Shown: positions 50,024-58,974 of the stretch, in pieces
Layout: each line of letters begins with the position of its first letter
How positions within the stretch are numbered: the stretch's first letter is position 1
From: Halorientalis salina
Lineage (GTDB): Archaea; Halobacteriota; Halobacteria; Halobacteriales; Haloarculaceae
Assembly: GCF_005049285.1 (NCBI RefSeq)
Contig: NZ_SOSC01000006.1
Span: 122,651-186,650, forward strand
Direction: 5' to 3'
Length of the DNA: 64,000 nt
Made by a program: the position numbers and the translations under genes
Notes under the pieces: model-generated
Told to the model about the DNA's origin: nothing
Database searches by the model: none
What the model saw: the letters and a program-made list of their open reading frames with translations, nothing else

Positions 50024-51226
50024 ATGGATATCTCCGAGATTCTCTCGACGAAGTTCACCGAGTTCGACATCGACACACCGCTCTCGAAGGTCGGCGGTGC
50101 GTTCGAGAATCAGGAACTCGATGCCGTCGTCGTAATGGACGGCGAGGAGTACCGCGGCGTCGTCAGCCGCCGCCAGCTAGCTTCCTCCTCGAACCAGCCC
50201 TCGGCGAAGGTCGGCACGCAGGTGCAACACGTCCCGACTGTCGACCGAACCGAGGACGTCCGCGAGGTCGCACGGCTCATGATCGGCAGCGACGCCAAAA
50301 CGCTCCCCGTGCTCGATGGCGACCGTGTCGTCGGTGTGGTGACCGCAGATGCGATCCTCGAAGCAGTCCGTGAGTTCCTCGACGCCGTGACCGTCGACGA
50401 TGCCTACTCGACGGAGTTGCGCAGCGTGACTCCCGAGACCACGATCGGCAAAGCCCTCAATACGCTTCGTAAAGCCCGTATCGCACACCTCCCGGTCGTC
50501 GACGATGGTGACCTCGTGGGAATGGTGAGTCTGTACGACGTCATCGAGTTCACGACACGGGGCGGAACGAGGAGCCAGGGTGGGTCGTCGGACAGCCCCG
50601 GTGGTCGCGGTGGGCAAAGCCAGGGTGGCCACGGTGCGCGCGAGGGTGACTCGGACCGGATGCTCGACCTGCCGGTGGAGAACCTGATGTCCGAGACAGT
50701 TGCGACGGTCCGGCGAAGCGCGCCGCTCGACGAGGTGGTCGAGACGATGTTCGAGCAGGAGATCTCATCGCTCGTCGTCACGGCCGACGAAACCGACGAA
50801 CCGGTCGGTATCATCACGAAGACGGACGTCATCGAGGCGCTCACCTGGGAGCAGGAGGACCAGCGCGACGTGCAGGTGTCCGGTCTCGATCAGTTCGAGG
50901 GGCTGAGCAGGGACGACGTGTCGACGATGATCGAGAGCGTGACCTCGAAATACGGCGATATGAGCGTCATCAAGGCCAGTGTCGAACTGAACGAGCACAC
51001 GGAGCAATCCCGGGGTGTGCCGCTGGTGCTGGCACGGATTCGACTGGTCACTGATCGGGGCTACTTCACCGCCGACGGCGAGGGCTACGGCGCGACGCAT
51101 GCACTCCGTCTCGCCGCGAACACGGTCGAACGCCAACTGCTCAAAGGGAAGACCTACGGCCAATCGAAGAAGCATCCGAGCGAAGCGGAGCAAGAAGAGC
51201 TCTACGGCTGGTGGCTCGGCGGGTGA
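50024..51226 (+). CDS. CBS-domain protein fused to a ribosome-hibernation-like domain
   Basis: A 400-residue protein with four CBS domains (about residues 1-58, 66-122, 124-182 and 208-270). Between the third and fourth is a Gly/Ser/Gln-rich linker (TRSQGGSSDSPGGRGGQ). The C-terminal ~110 residues resemble the HPF/RaiA fold: VQVSGLDQFEGLSRDDVSTMIESVTSKYGD, a central strand pair, then GATHALRLAANTVERQLLKGK, which ends like HPF proteins. CBS domains bind adenine nucleotides, so this could be an energy-sensing ribosome inactivator; that role is inferred. An AT-rich leader lies just upstream. Confidence 0.85.
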   Translation: MDISEILSTKFTEFDIDTPLSKVGGAFENQELDAVVVMDGEEYRGVVSRRQLASSSNQPSAKVGTQVQHVPTVDRTEDVREVARLMIGSDAKTLPVLDGDRVVGVVTADAILEAVREFLDAVTVDDAYSTELRSVTPETTIGKALNTLRKARIAHLPVVDDGDLVGMVSLYDVIEFTTRGGTRSQGGSSDSPGGRGGQSQGGHGAREGDSDRMLDLPVENLMSETVATVRRSAPLDEVVETMFEQEISSLVVTADETDEPVGIITKTDVIEALTWEQEDQRDVQVSGLDQFEGLSRDDVSTMIESVTSKYGDMSVIKASVELNEHTEQSRGVPLVLARIRLVTDRGYFTADGEGYGATHALRLAANTVERQLLKGKTYGQSKKHPSEAEQEELYGWWLGG

Positions 51227-51380
51227 TGAAGCCGGTTTGAGGAGCGGACAGCGCGACGGCTCGTTCGAGGGAGAACACCGGACATCAGTATGGCAGGTTT
51301 TCGAGGGTTGAAGGCTGAGCGTGTTGTTATTATGGGGGTGAGTGTCGGGATTTACCCACTGTGACGGGATAGCACACAGT

Positions 51381-51575
51381 ATGAATGGTGTGCTAAACGA
51401 GCGAACGAGGACGGTCCACAAGCACGAAACAGGCGCAACAGCCCTCCACACGACCTGTGGAGTCACGTTCGATCTCGACCCGGACAAACTGCGGGAGATA
51501 CCGGTCGAACAGGCGGCGACCGAGTACGACGCACGCAGATGTGGCCGATGCTTCGATGGTGTGGGCGGTTATTGA
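51381..51575 (+). CDS. Small haloarchaeal zinc-site protein
   Basis: A 64-residue protein with a likely zinc site made of HTTCGVTFDL and RRCGRCFDG near the C-terminus, a layout seen in many haloarchaeal small zinc proteins. The ATG at 51381 is preferred to a GTG 13 codons upstream. It lies between the CBS fusion gene and a convergent regulator, about 20 bases from the latter's stop. Function is unknown. Confidence 0.6.
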   Translation: MNGVLNERTRTVHKHETGATALHTTCGVTFDLDPDKLREIPVEQAATEYDARRCGRCFDGVGGY

Positions 51576-51595
51576 GTCGGTCTCGGGAACGACCG

Positions 51596-52252
51596 CTACG
51601 ACTCCGATTCGGAGGGGACGAGCGTGTGCGTGACGAGCGCCACGATGGCACGGCGGAGCCGTTCCGTGACGGCCTGATCGGAGATGCCGAGGTCGTCGGC
51701 GAGCTGTTTCGTCGTACAGCCTCTCGGGATGTCGTAGTACCCCCTCCGGACGGCGAGCGTGATCGCTTCGCGCTGGGGATCGGTCAGGCCGTACCAGGGG
51801 CCGGCGTCCGCTCTCGTCGGATTGTACACGCTCGTCGCCTCCAGCGAGATCTGCGCGTCCTCGCAGTGTGCGGTGAACTCGCTCAGGGCGTCGTGGTCGG
51901 GGAAGCGCAGTTCGAACTCCCAGGCGTCGGTCGTGCCGGTGGCGCTCAGTAACTGCCCCTCGTGGTCGCTGATCCCGCGGAAGACGTGGTCCTGGTTGGC
52001 GTCCCAGTCGAGCGTGAACAGCGTCCGGTCTTCGAACTCGTCGACTTCGGAGACGTCGGTGACGGCCGGATGCCGCTGGACGCGCTCGACGAACGACCCC
52101 CGCGTCGAGTTGTAGACCCAGAAGAGCGGGACGGTCGAGTCACCGACCGGGACGAGGGTTTCGAGCTCGATGGCCGACATCCCCTCGACGGAGAGGACCC
52201 GTCCGAGCTCGAAATCAGTCGGCGGCACGCGGAACTCTGCGATGACGCTCAT
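51596..52252 (-). CDS. Bacterio-opsin-activator-type HTH regulator
   Basis: A 218-residue regulator. The N-terminal sensing region (MSVIAEFRVPPTDFELGRVL) is the typical beginning of the haloarchaeal Bat/HTH-10 family. The C-terminal HTH-10 domain reads LTDPQREAITLAVRRGYYDIPRGCTTKQLADDLGISDQAVTERLRRA. It lacks PAS or GAF domains, so it is the short form, of which haloarchaea have many. Targets are unknown. The ATG at 52252 is the family start. Small genes are divergent from it. Confidence 0.9.
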   Translation of the reverse strand: MSVIAEFRVPPTDFELGRVLSVEGMSAIELETLVPVGDSTVPLFWVYNSTRGSFVERVQRHPAVTDVSEVDEFEDRTLFTLDWDANQDHVFRGISDHEGQLLSATGTTDAWEFELRFPDHDALSEFTAHCEDAQISLEATSVYNPTRADAGPWYGLTDPQREAITLAVRRGYYDIPRGCTTKQLADDLGISDQAVTERLRRAIVALVTHTLVPSESES

Positions 52253-52387
52253 TGCTCGCTCTTGCCAGCCCGGTTGGTGATGACCGCACAAAACGGGGCG
52301 GCTTGGTCAATCAGGGACACCCCCGTGACCGGTTGAATCGGGCCATGGTACACCAGCCACGTCCGTTATGCATCTGCGTGCCGAACT

Positions 52388-52510
52388 ATTCAGCATGGCG
52401 ACGTTACCGTCGCGTGGACCGAGGGGGACGCAGTGACGGACCACAGTCGCGGCGTCGTCCCAGTCAGACCGCCGGACGCCGAGGGAGACGGGGAGGTCCG
52501 TCACCGATGA
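52388..52510 (+). CDS. Possible small coupled ORF with uncertain start
   Basis: A 40-codon frame reads IQHGDVTVAWTEGDAVTDHS, then RGVVPVRPPDAEGDGEVRHR and TGA, with strong third-position GC bias and acidic composition. Its TGA overlaps the ATG of the next gene by four bases (ATGA), the usual sign of coupled translation. No ATG, GTG or TTG is present in frame near the beginning; ATT at 52388 is the earliest plausible codon. Either a rare start is used or an upstream frame change removed the start. Confidence 0.35.
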   Translation: MQHGDVTVAWTEGDAVTDHSRGVVPVRPPDAEGDGEVRHR

Positions 52511-52692
52511 CCGCCGAAGAGCCGTCGGTCACCTCCCAAGCGGAGTTGCACGCCGAACTGCGGGCGCTCCTGCTGCGAGCACACGCCAACGGTGTCGAGG
52601 TGAAAGGGGGATGGGACTGTCGCAACGGCGACGACCGTCCCGACTGGGACGTGGTCGTCACCGAAGTCGAGACGCGCAGTGATTCGGCGTGA
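52507..52692 (+). CDS. Small conserved haloarchaeal protein
   Basis: A 61-residue acidic protein: an N-terminal helix (TSQAELHAELRALLLRAHANGVEV) and a short beta hairpin ending GGWDCRNGDDRPDWDVVVTEVE. The pattern, with a Trp-x-Cys turn and DWDVVVTEV end, is common in haloarchaea. It is divergent from the HTH-10 regulator gene and may be preceded by a coupled small ORF. Function is unknown. Confidence 0.72.
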   Translation: MTAEEPSVTSQAELHAELRALLLRAHANGVEVKGGWDCRNGDDRPDWDVVVTEVETRSDSA

Positions 52693-52867
52693 GCGGGTCC
52701 GCCGGGGACCCCCATGTTCGCGGCGTCCGTCTTTTCGAGGGGGCGTCACAGCGACCGACCGCTCCCCGATCCGGACGCGCAGAGCCCGAGATATGGGCAG
52801 TTCGCGCCGACGAGAGAACATGAGAGTCCAAAGGTCTAAGCAGGGTGACGCCCTACCGGTAGGTACC

Positions 52868-53236
52868 ATGAGCACGGAAACCGAAGGTGGCGACGACGAC
52901 CTGCGAGAGGAAGTCACCAACTTCCTGCGGCGGAACTTCCCCCAGATTCAGATGCACGGGGGCAGCGCGGCGATCCAGAGCATCGACCGCGAGACCGGCG
53001 AGGTCTCCATCCAGCTGGGCGGCGCGTGTTCGGGCTGTGGCATCTCCCCGATGACGATCCAGGCGATCAAGACCCGGATGGTCAAGGAGATCCCCGAGAT
53101 CGAGTCGGTCCACGCCGATACCGGCATGGGCGGCAACGAGGGCATGGCCGGCGGTGCCGGCGGCGGGACCAGTCCCTCCTTCCCCGGCCACGAGGGCGAC
53201 GGCGACGACGACGAAGGCCCGGAAGCCCCGTTCTGA
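52868..53236 (+). CDS. NifU C-terminal-domain iron-sulfur scaffold
   Basis: A 122-residue protein with the NifU/Nfu domain (about residues 12-85), which holds and delivers 4Fe-4S clusters. The ligand pair is CSGCG within QLGGACSGCGISPMTIQAIKTRMVKEIPEI. The pattern NFPQIQMHGGSAAIQSID is typical. An acidic, Gly-rich tail follows. The ATG at 52868 is the family start. It stands alone, as usual in haloarchaea. Confidence 0.93.
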   Translation: MSTETEGGDDDLREEVTNFLRRNFPQIQMHGGSAAIQSIDRETGEVSIQLGGACSGCGISPMTIQAIKTRMVKEIPEIESVHADTGMGGNEGMAGGAGGGTSPSFPGHEGDGDDDEGPEAPF

Positions 53237-53372
53237 AGCGGCCCAGTTCTCCGTTTTTCTCACCCGGTGAGCGGCCGGACCGTCGCGCCCGAATCGGCCG
53301 ACGGCATTGGTCTCGACCGCCAACCGTCGGAAAGCAAGGTCTTTAACCCGGTGGGCGGAGGGGCGTATCGTA

Positions 53373-54860
53373 ATGACACGTGACGGGCCGTCGAACGTCC
53401 TCTTCGTCGTGATGGATACGGTCCGGAAGGACCACCTTTCGGCCTACGGATACGAGAAGCCGACGACGCCGAACCTGGCCGCCTTCGCCGAGGAGGCGAC
53501 GGTGTACGATCACGCCGTCGCCCCCGCGCCCTGGACGCTGCCGGTCCACGCCTCGATGTTCACGGGCGAGTACCCGAGCGAACACGGCGCGACCCAGGAG
53601 AACCCCTACCTGGAGGACGCGACGACGCTCGCCGAGTCGCTTTCTGCTGGGGGCTACGAGACGGCCTGTTACTCCTCGAACGCCTGGATCACGCCCTACA
53701 CCCACCTGACCGACGGGTTCGACGACCAGGACAACTTCTTCCAGATCATGCCCGGCGACGTCCTCTCGGGGCCGCTGGCCGACGCCTGGAAGGCGATGAA
53801 CGACAACGACCGCCTCCGGTCGGTCGCCAACCGCCTCGTCCAGCTGGGCAACAAGGTCCACGAGCGCTTCGCCTCGGAGGGCGGCGGCGACACGAAGACC
53901 CCCGCCGTCGTCGACAGCACGATGGACTTCATTTCCGATGCCGACGGCCCGTTCTTTTCGTTCATCAACCTGATGGACGCCCACCTGCCCTACCACCCGC
54001 CCGAGGAGTTCCAGCAGGAGTTCGCACCCCGTATCGACACGACGAAAGTCTGCCAGAACTCCAAGGAGTACAACTGCGGGGCACGCGATATCAGCGACGG
54101 CGAGTGGGAGGACATCAAGGGGCTGTACGACGCCGAGATCAAGCACATCGACGACCAGCTCGGCCGGCTGTTCGGCTGGCTCAAGTCCCGCGGGGTCTGG
54201 GACGACACGATGGTGATCGTCTGTGCCGACCACGGCGAACTCCACGGCGAACACGACCTCTACGGCCACGAGTTCTGCATCTACGACCCGCTCGTGAACG
54301 TCCCCCTGATGGTCAAACACCCCGACCTTGAGGCGGGGGCGCGCGACGACGAGACGACCGTCGAGTTGACTGACCTCTATCACACGGTGCTGGACAGCGC
54401 TGGCGTCTCGGCCGCGGCTGGCGGGACGGAAGTGGAGCCGACGCGGTCGCTGCTCCGCGAGGAGTACCGCCAGTTCGAGGGCGGCGACTACGGCTTCGTC
54501 GAGTACCACCGGCCGGTCGTCGAGTTGCGCCAGCTCGAAGGGAAGGCCGCCGAGGCGGGCATCGAACTGGAGAAAGAGTCACGCTTCTACTCGCGGATGC
54601 GCGCGGCCCGGCGACCGGACGCGAAGTACATCCGCAATCAGTTCATTCCCGACGAGGCCTATCGGATCGACGCGGACCCAGGCGAGGAGACGAACGTCGC
54701 CGGGAGCGACGACGCGGCCGTCGTCGAGACCGAGGCCGTTCTGTCGGAGTTCGAGGAGTTCGTCGGCGGCGAGTGGAGCGACGTCGACGACGAGGACGTC
54801 CTGGACGACATGGGCGGCGAGGCCAAGGACAGACTGCGCGACCTCGGATATCTGGGCTGA
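53373..54860 (+). CDS. Sulfatase-like enzyme of the alkaline phosphatase superfamily
   Basis: A 495-residue soluble enzyme. Metal-site motifs are VVMDTVRKDHLSAYGY (Asp15), DAHLPYHPP, VCADHGELHGEHDLYGHEFCIYDPLVNVPL and IRADPGEE-like ends (YRIDADPGEETNV). At the usual nucleophile place the sequence is APWTLPVHASMFTG, with Thr55 rather than the Cys or Ser of formylglycine sulfatases. It may therefore be a phosphatase or phospho-transferase, not a true sulfatase. No signal peptide is visible, so it acts in the cytoplasm or at its membrane face. The next gene, a flippase-like protein, follows after 12 bases. Confidence 0.88.
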   Translation: MTRDGPSNVLFVVMDTVRKDHLSAYGYEKPTTPNLAAFAEEATVYDHAVAPAPWTLPVHASMFTGEYPSEHGATQENPYLEDATTLAESLSAGGYETACYSSNAWITPYTHLTDGFDDQDNFFQIMPGDVLSGPLADAWKAMNDNDRLRSVANRLVQLGNKVHERFASEGGGDTKTPAVVDSTMDFISDADGPFFSFINLMDAHLPYHPPEEFQQEFAPRIDTTKVCQNSKEYNCGARDISDGEWEDIKGLYDAEIKHIDDQLGRLFGWLKSRGVWDDTMVIVCADHGELHGEHDLYGHEFCIYDPLVNVPLMVKHPDLEAGARDDETTVELTDLYHTVLDSAGVSAAAGGTEVEPTRSLLREEYRQFEGGDYGFVEYHRPVVELRQLEGKAAEAGIELEKESRFYSRMRAARRPDAKYIRNQFIPDEAYRIDADPGEETNVAGSDDAAVVETEAVLSEFEEFVGGEWSDVDDEDVLDDMGGEAKDRLRDLGYLG

Positions 54861-54872
54861 GGTGGCCAGAGC

Positions 54873-55901
54873 GTGACAAACGACGGCCGCTCGATACTCG
54901 ATTTCGCCGACAGGAAGACGCTCGTCCAGGTGCTCCTGGGCTTTGCCGTCGCGGGCCTAGTCCTCTACCTCGTCGCGGTCGGCATCGGCACCGCGGACCT
55001 GCGTCGGGCGTTCGCCGACGCCGAGTATCGCTGGCTGGCGCTGGGCTGTCTCTCGACGACGCTGTGTCTCGTCGCCTGGGGGAAAGCCTGGCAAGTAGTG
55101 TTGGAGGTGGCCGGCATCGAGGAGTCGTTCCGCCGGCTCGTGGTCACGTACTTCGCGGCGACGTTCGCCAACTACGTGACGCCGCTGGGCCAGGCCGGCG
55201 GCGAACCGTTCATCGCCTACGTGCTCTCCCGCGATACGGAGGCCAGCTACGAGGACAGCCTCGCGAGCGTCGTGACCGCCGATCTGCTGAACCTGCTGCC
55301 CTTCTTTTCCTTCGCGGCGGTGGGGATGGGTTGGCTGCTCTGGCAGGCCAACCTCCCGGAAGCGGTCGAACCACTGGCGATGGGGCTGCTCGTCCTGGCA
55401 GTCGGCGTCCCCGCGATCGTGGTGGCCGGCTGGCGGTTCCGGACGCGGCTAGCCCGTGGTTTCATGCGCGTCGCGGCCCCCGTCGCCCGGCGCGCACCGA
55501 AAGTTACCGTCGAAGGCATTCGAGAACGGGTTCGGGAACTCGGGTCGGCGTTCGACCGCATCGCCGCCGAGCCGCGCGCACTGGTCCGGGCGCTCGCGTT
55601 CTCGTACATCGGCTGGGTCTTCTTCGCGCTCCCGCTGTACTTCGCCGGCCAGACCGTCGGGATCCCCATCAGCGCGCTGCTGGTCCTCTTCATCGTCCCG
55701 GCGAGCACCATCGCCGGGATCGTACCGTCGCCCGGCGGCCTGGGTGGCGTCGAGATCGCGCTGACGGCGCTGTTGATCGGCCTCGTCGGCTTGACCGAGG
55801 CCCAGGCCTACGCGGTCTCGCTGGTCTATCGGGTCGCGAGCTACTGGTTCGCCATCGGCCTCGGCGGCCTCGCCGCCATATACGTCATTGGGCGGAACTG
55901 A
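54873..55901 (+). CDS. Flippase-like membrane protein (UPF0104/LPG-synthase type)
   Basis: A 342-residue membrane protein with eight or so helices, in the lysylphosphatidylglycerol synthase TM family. Hallmarks are VTYFAATFANYVTPLGQAGGEPFIAYVLS and the C-terminal PSPGGLGGVEIALTALL and VYRVASYW. Archaeal relatives are thought to flip or modify lipid-linked sugars; that function is inferred. It starts with GTG at 54873, 12 bases after the sulfatase-like gene, forming a pair. Confidence 0.9.
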   Translation: MTNDGRSILDFADRKTLVQVLLGFAVAGLVLYLVAVGIGTADLRRAFADAEYRWLALGCLSTTLCLVAWGKAWQVVLEVAGIEESFRRLVVTYFAATFANYVTPLGQAGGEPFIAYVLSRDTEASYEDSLASVVTADLLNLLPFFSFAAVGMGWLLWQANLPEAVEPLAMGLLVLAVGVPAIVVAGWRFRTRLARGFMRVAAPVARRAPKVTVEGIRERVRELGSAFDRIAAEPRALVRALAFSYIGWVFFALPLYFAGQTVGIPISALLVLFIVPASTIAGIVPSPGGLGGVEIALTALLIGLVGLTEAQAYAVSLVYRVASYWFAIGLGGLAAIYVIGRN

Positions 55902-56032
55902 GTGGGATCTGTTCCCACTCTGTGGTACGTAATCCCAGAAATTCGGCGTCGAATATAAGGGAGCCTTGTATCGATGGCAGCAAAAAGAGGGAGGTACAGG
56001 TCGTATTTTTCACTGTAATCGAGGGCACATAC

Positions 56033-56725
56033 ATGAGCCAGAACACATCACCCATCGGTGCGATCTTCAGAGCCCAGCGCGACACGATCGAGGCCGGCCC
56101 GAAGGTCGTCGAGACGACGCTCCGGATCCCCAAGAACGTCAACCGGACTGTCCTGGGGACCGTCGACGCACAGAAACGCGCCCAACAGCAGACCGTCCGG
56201 TTCGCACGGGACGCGATCACGGGCGTCCTCGACACCGTCGAGTCCACGACGCCGGGCGAGGACGACGCCGTCGACCAGCTCCGCGAAACCGTCACCGACG
56301 GCTTCGAGACGCTGCTCGACCAGCACGCCGAGGCGCTCGATGCCATCGACGACAACTACGCCGAGGGGATCGACACCTACGACGAGGCGGTCGACGAGAT
56401 CGTCGATACGCTCGACGAGCAGGTCGAGACGCTGCTGTCGGTCAACGAGGACATCGAGGACGAGACGCTCGACGCCGTCGAGCAGGTGATCGACGAGTAC
56501 GAGGCCATCAACGAGCGCTTCGAGGAGCAGGCCGAGGAGTTCGGCGACCAGCTCGAAGAGCAGGCCGACGCCTTCGGCGACCAGTTCGTCGACCAGCTCG
56601 CCCGCTATCAGGACCAGCTCGACGAACTGCAGGACCGCTTCGACGAGATGCAGGACCAGCTCGAAGGAAGCGTCGAGGACGGCGTGGACGAGCGGAGCGA
56701 GTCCACGGACAGTCGAGCGGCGTAG
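56033..56725 (+). CDS. Coiled-coil protein with phasin-like character
   Basis: A 230-residue protein almost all helical: an N-terminal part ([51 protein letters not shown]) and a long acidic coiled coil (about residues 95-215) with repeated Asp, Gln and Glu. The N-terminal part resembles granule-associated or phasin-like proteins; this is a weak guess. The last 17 residues ([14 protein letters not shown]) are encoded by a GC palindrome that also occurs between genes at 25235. A TATA-like ttttt patch lies about 40 bases upstream. It is a lone gene ahead of pyrE. Confidence 0.78.
   Translation: MSQNTSPIGAIFRAQRDTIEAGPKVVETTLRIPKNVNRTVLGTVDAQKRAQQQTVRFARDAITGVLDTVESTTPGEDDAVDQLRETVTDGFETLLDQHAEALDAIDDNYAEGIDTYDEAVDEIVDTLDEQVETLLSVNEDIEDETLDAVEQVIDEYEAINERFEEQAEEFGDQLEEQADAFGDQFVDQLARYQDQLDELQDRFDEMQDQLEGSVEDGVDERSESTDSRAA
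56684..56706. repeat. GC palindrome, copy 2 (exact inverse of 25235-25257)
   Basis: A 23-base sequence with arms gtggac and gtccac around gagcggagcgag, identical to the reverse complement of 25235-25257. Here it lies inside the coiled-coil gene and sets its last codons and stop. More palindromic sequence follows (gagcggcgtagccgc). Confidence 0.7.
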
Positions 56726-56808
56726 CCGCGAGACGGCGACGACGAGTAACCGTTTTTTCGCGGCCGGCAATCGCCAGTATATTTGGGTCCCCGGGGAGAC
56801 CGGTCAGT

Positions 56809-57354
56809 ATGGCCAACCAGCAGCTCATCGACGCCCTTCGGGACGCCGACGCGGTGAAGTTCGGGGAGTTCGAGCTCTCCCACGGCGGTACCTCGAACTA
56901 CTACGTCGACAAGTACGTCTTCGAGACGAACCCGCAGTGCCTGGAACTGATCGCCGCGGCCTTCGCCGACCGCCTGGACGGGCAGGCGAAACTCGCCGGC
57001 GTCGCACTCGGCGCGGTGCCGCTCGTCGCGGTCACGAGCGTCGAGACCGGCACTCCCTACGTCATCGCCCGCAAGCAGGCAAAGGAGTACGGCACCGGCA
57101 ACCGCATCGAGGGCGACCTCGCCGACGGCGAGGAGGTCGTCATCCTCGAAGACATCGCGACGACCGGGCAGAGCGCCGTCGACGCCGCCGAGGCGCTCCG
57201 GGAGGCCGGCGCGGTGGTCGAGCGGGTCGTGGTCGTCGTCGACCGCGAGGAGGGCGCTCGCGAGAACCTGGCCGAAGCAGGCCTCGAACTCGAATCGCTC
57301 GTGACGGCCTCGGACCTGCTGGCGGACGCGCCCGACGACGTGGACGTCGCCTAG
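56809..57354 (+). CDS. pyrE: Orotate phosphoribosyltransferase
   Basis: A 181-residue type I phosphoribosyltransferase making orotidine monophosphate from orotate and PRPP. It has the [22 protein letters not shown] entry loop, the lysine-rich [16 protein letters not shown] flexible loop, and the PRPP-binding motif [21 protein letters not shown]. Length is normal for archaeal PyrE. The ATG at 56809 starts [21 protein letters not shown], the family N-terminus. It stands apart from other pyr genes. Confidence 0.95.
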   Translation: MANQQLIDALRDADAVKFGEFELSHGGTSNYYVDKYVFETNPQCLELIAAAFADRLDGQAKLAGVALGAVPLVAVTSVETGTPYVIARKQAKEYGTGNRIEGDLADGEEVVILEDIATTGQSAVDAAEALREAGAVVERVVVVVDREEGARENLAEAGLELESLVTASDLLADAPDDVDVA

Positions 57355-57536
57355 CTACGCGACGGCGCTTCTTTGTCCGGCTGTCTCGTGTGGAGGCCGG
57401 CGGTCCCGATCGGTCTCCGGCGTCTTCGCGCCCGTCCGCAGCGTTGCGGATCGGCCGTTCGAGACAGTCTGTCGGCTGATAGGACACCGTCGCCCGGACC
57501 CACAAATCCTTCACCGGGAACGTGGTACCGACGGGC

Positions 57537-58904
57537 ATGCGATCCAGCGGTCTCCCGCCGCGTCGGTGGGTCGTCCGCGGCGTCCTCGCCTGCGTCGTCC
57601 TCCTCGTCGTCGGGTCGGCGACGGCCGCCACCGTCGAGTACGAACCCGCGACGCTGGGTTCGGGCACCGTCGATTCGGCCGCGACCAACCAGACCATCGT
57701 CAGCGTCCAGGGCTTTCACTTCCAGGGCGTCGGAAACCGGAAGAAGCCGGCACGCCTGGTGAGCGCCGGCCCCGACGGCGGTACCGACTGGGTGTACAAC
57801 GGCTCGGGGCGCAACACCACCTGGTTCTACGACGTGGACCCGCTCCCCGACGGGAACCTGCTGGTCACCTCGACGGTCCCGGGCGACACCGTGGTGTACG
57901 AACTCGACCGGGAGACGCGCGAGGTCGTCTGGAGCGAGCGCTTCGACGCCGAGGACACCCACGACGTGGATCTGATCAACGGCGACGAGTTGCTCGTCGC
58001 GAACATGCGCAACTACGACGCCGAGGCCGGGGTCAACGACGACCGGATCTTCGTCTACAACCGGACGCGAGGCGAGATCGTCTGGGAGTGGACAGTCAGG
58101 AACCACTACCCGCGCACGGCCGGCGGCGACTACACGAACGACTGGACGCACGTCAACGACGTGGACAAGGTCGACGACGGACAGTACCTGGTCTCCCTGC
58201 GGAACTTCGATCAGGTCGTCGTCGTCAACCGCTCGACCAAGGCGATCGACATGCGGCTGGGTAGCGACGGCGATCACGACACGCTCTACGAGCAGCACAA
58301 CCCCGACTACCTCGAAAGCGCGAACGGGACGCCGACGCTCCTCGTCGCCGACAGCGAGAACGACCGCGTCGTCGAGTACGCCCGCCGGGACGGCGAGTGG
58401 GAGTTGACCTGGGAGCTTTCGGGGGCGTTTGAGTGGCCCCGGGACGCCGACCGACTGCCCAACGGGAACACGCTCGTGACGGACACGCTGAACCACCGTG
58501 TCGTCGAGGTGACGCCGCGGGGGCGCGTCGTCTGGGAGACCTACGCCCCGTGGGCACCGTACGACGCCGAGCGGCTGGGCACCGGTCCCGGCTCGAACGG
58601 GCCGACGATCGCCGACATGAACGAGAGCGGCGCGTACAACATCAGTGGCGGCTCGGTCACCGACGAGTCCAGCGTCGGTGCCTGGCTGCAACGCCAGGGA
58701 CTGACCGACCTCGGCGAACGGTACGGCCACGTGGTCCCGTTCGTCCGCCCGGTCTGGATGCCCAGTTGGGCCTTCGCGGGCTACGTCGCGGCCGCCCTCC
58801 TGCTCCTCGGGTGGGGCCTGGGCGAACTCCTCGTCCAGCGTCGCCGCGTCCGCCGGCTGCTGGGTCGGCTCCGCGAGCGAGTCGTCGGACTCGCCAGACA
58901 GTGA
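57537..58904 (+). CDS. Arylsulfotransferase-like beta-propeller membrane protein
   Basis: A 455-residue protein with an N-terminal signal or anchor helix (about 12-32) and a C-terminal helix (about 410-430), with an external domain of about 370 residues. That domain is a beta propeller with arylsulfotransferase (ASST) style blades: TWFYDVDPLPDGNLLVTST, DTHDVDLINGDELLVANMR, WTHVNDVDKVDDGQYLVSLR and EWPRDADRLPNGNTLVTDTLNHRVVEV. ASST enzymes transfer sulfate between phenols. The conserved histidines and ring layout suggest the fold, but enzymatic activity is unproven. The ATG at 57537 follows a 182-base gap after pyrE. Confidence 0.82.
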   Translation: MRSSGLPPRRWVVRGVLACVVLLVVGSATAATVEYEPATLGSGTVDSAATNQTIVSVQGFHFQGVGNRKKPARLVSAGPDGGTDWVYNGSGRNTTWFYDVDPLPDGNLLVTSTVPGDTVVYELDRETREVVWSERFDAEDTHDVDLINGDELLVANMRNYDAEAGVNDDRIFVYNRTRGEIVWEWTVRNHYPRTAGGDYTNDWTHVNDVDKVDDGQYLVSLRNFDQVVVVNRSTKAIDMRLGSDGDHDTLYEQHNPDYLESANGTPTLLVADSENDRVVEYARRDGEWELTWELSGAFEWPRDADRLPNGNTLVTDTLNHRVVEVTPRGRVVWETYAPWAPYDAERLGTGPGSNGPTIADMNESGAYNISGGSVTDESSVGAWLQRQGLTDLGERYGHVVPFVRPVWMPSWAFAGYVAAALLLLGWGLGELLVQRRRVRRLLGRLRERVVGLARQ

Positions 58905-58974
58905 GGGGCCGGTCCTGTTCAGTTGACACACAGCACCGTTGGGCCTTTCACGTAGAGTCTCCTATCAACGCCTG

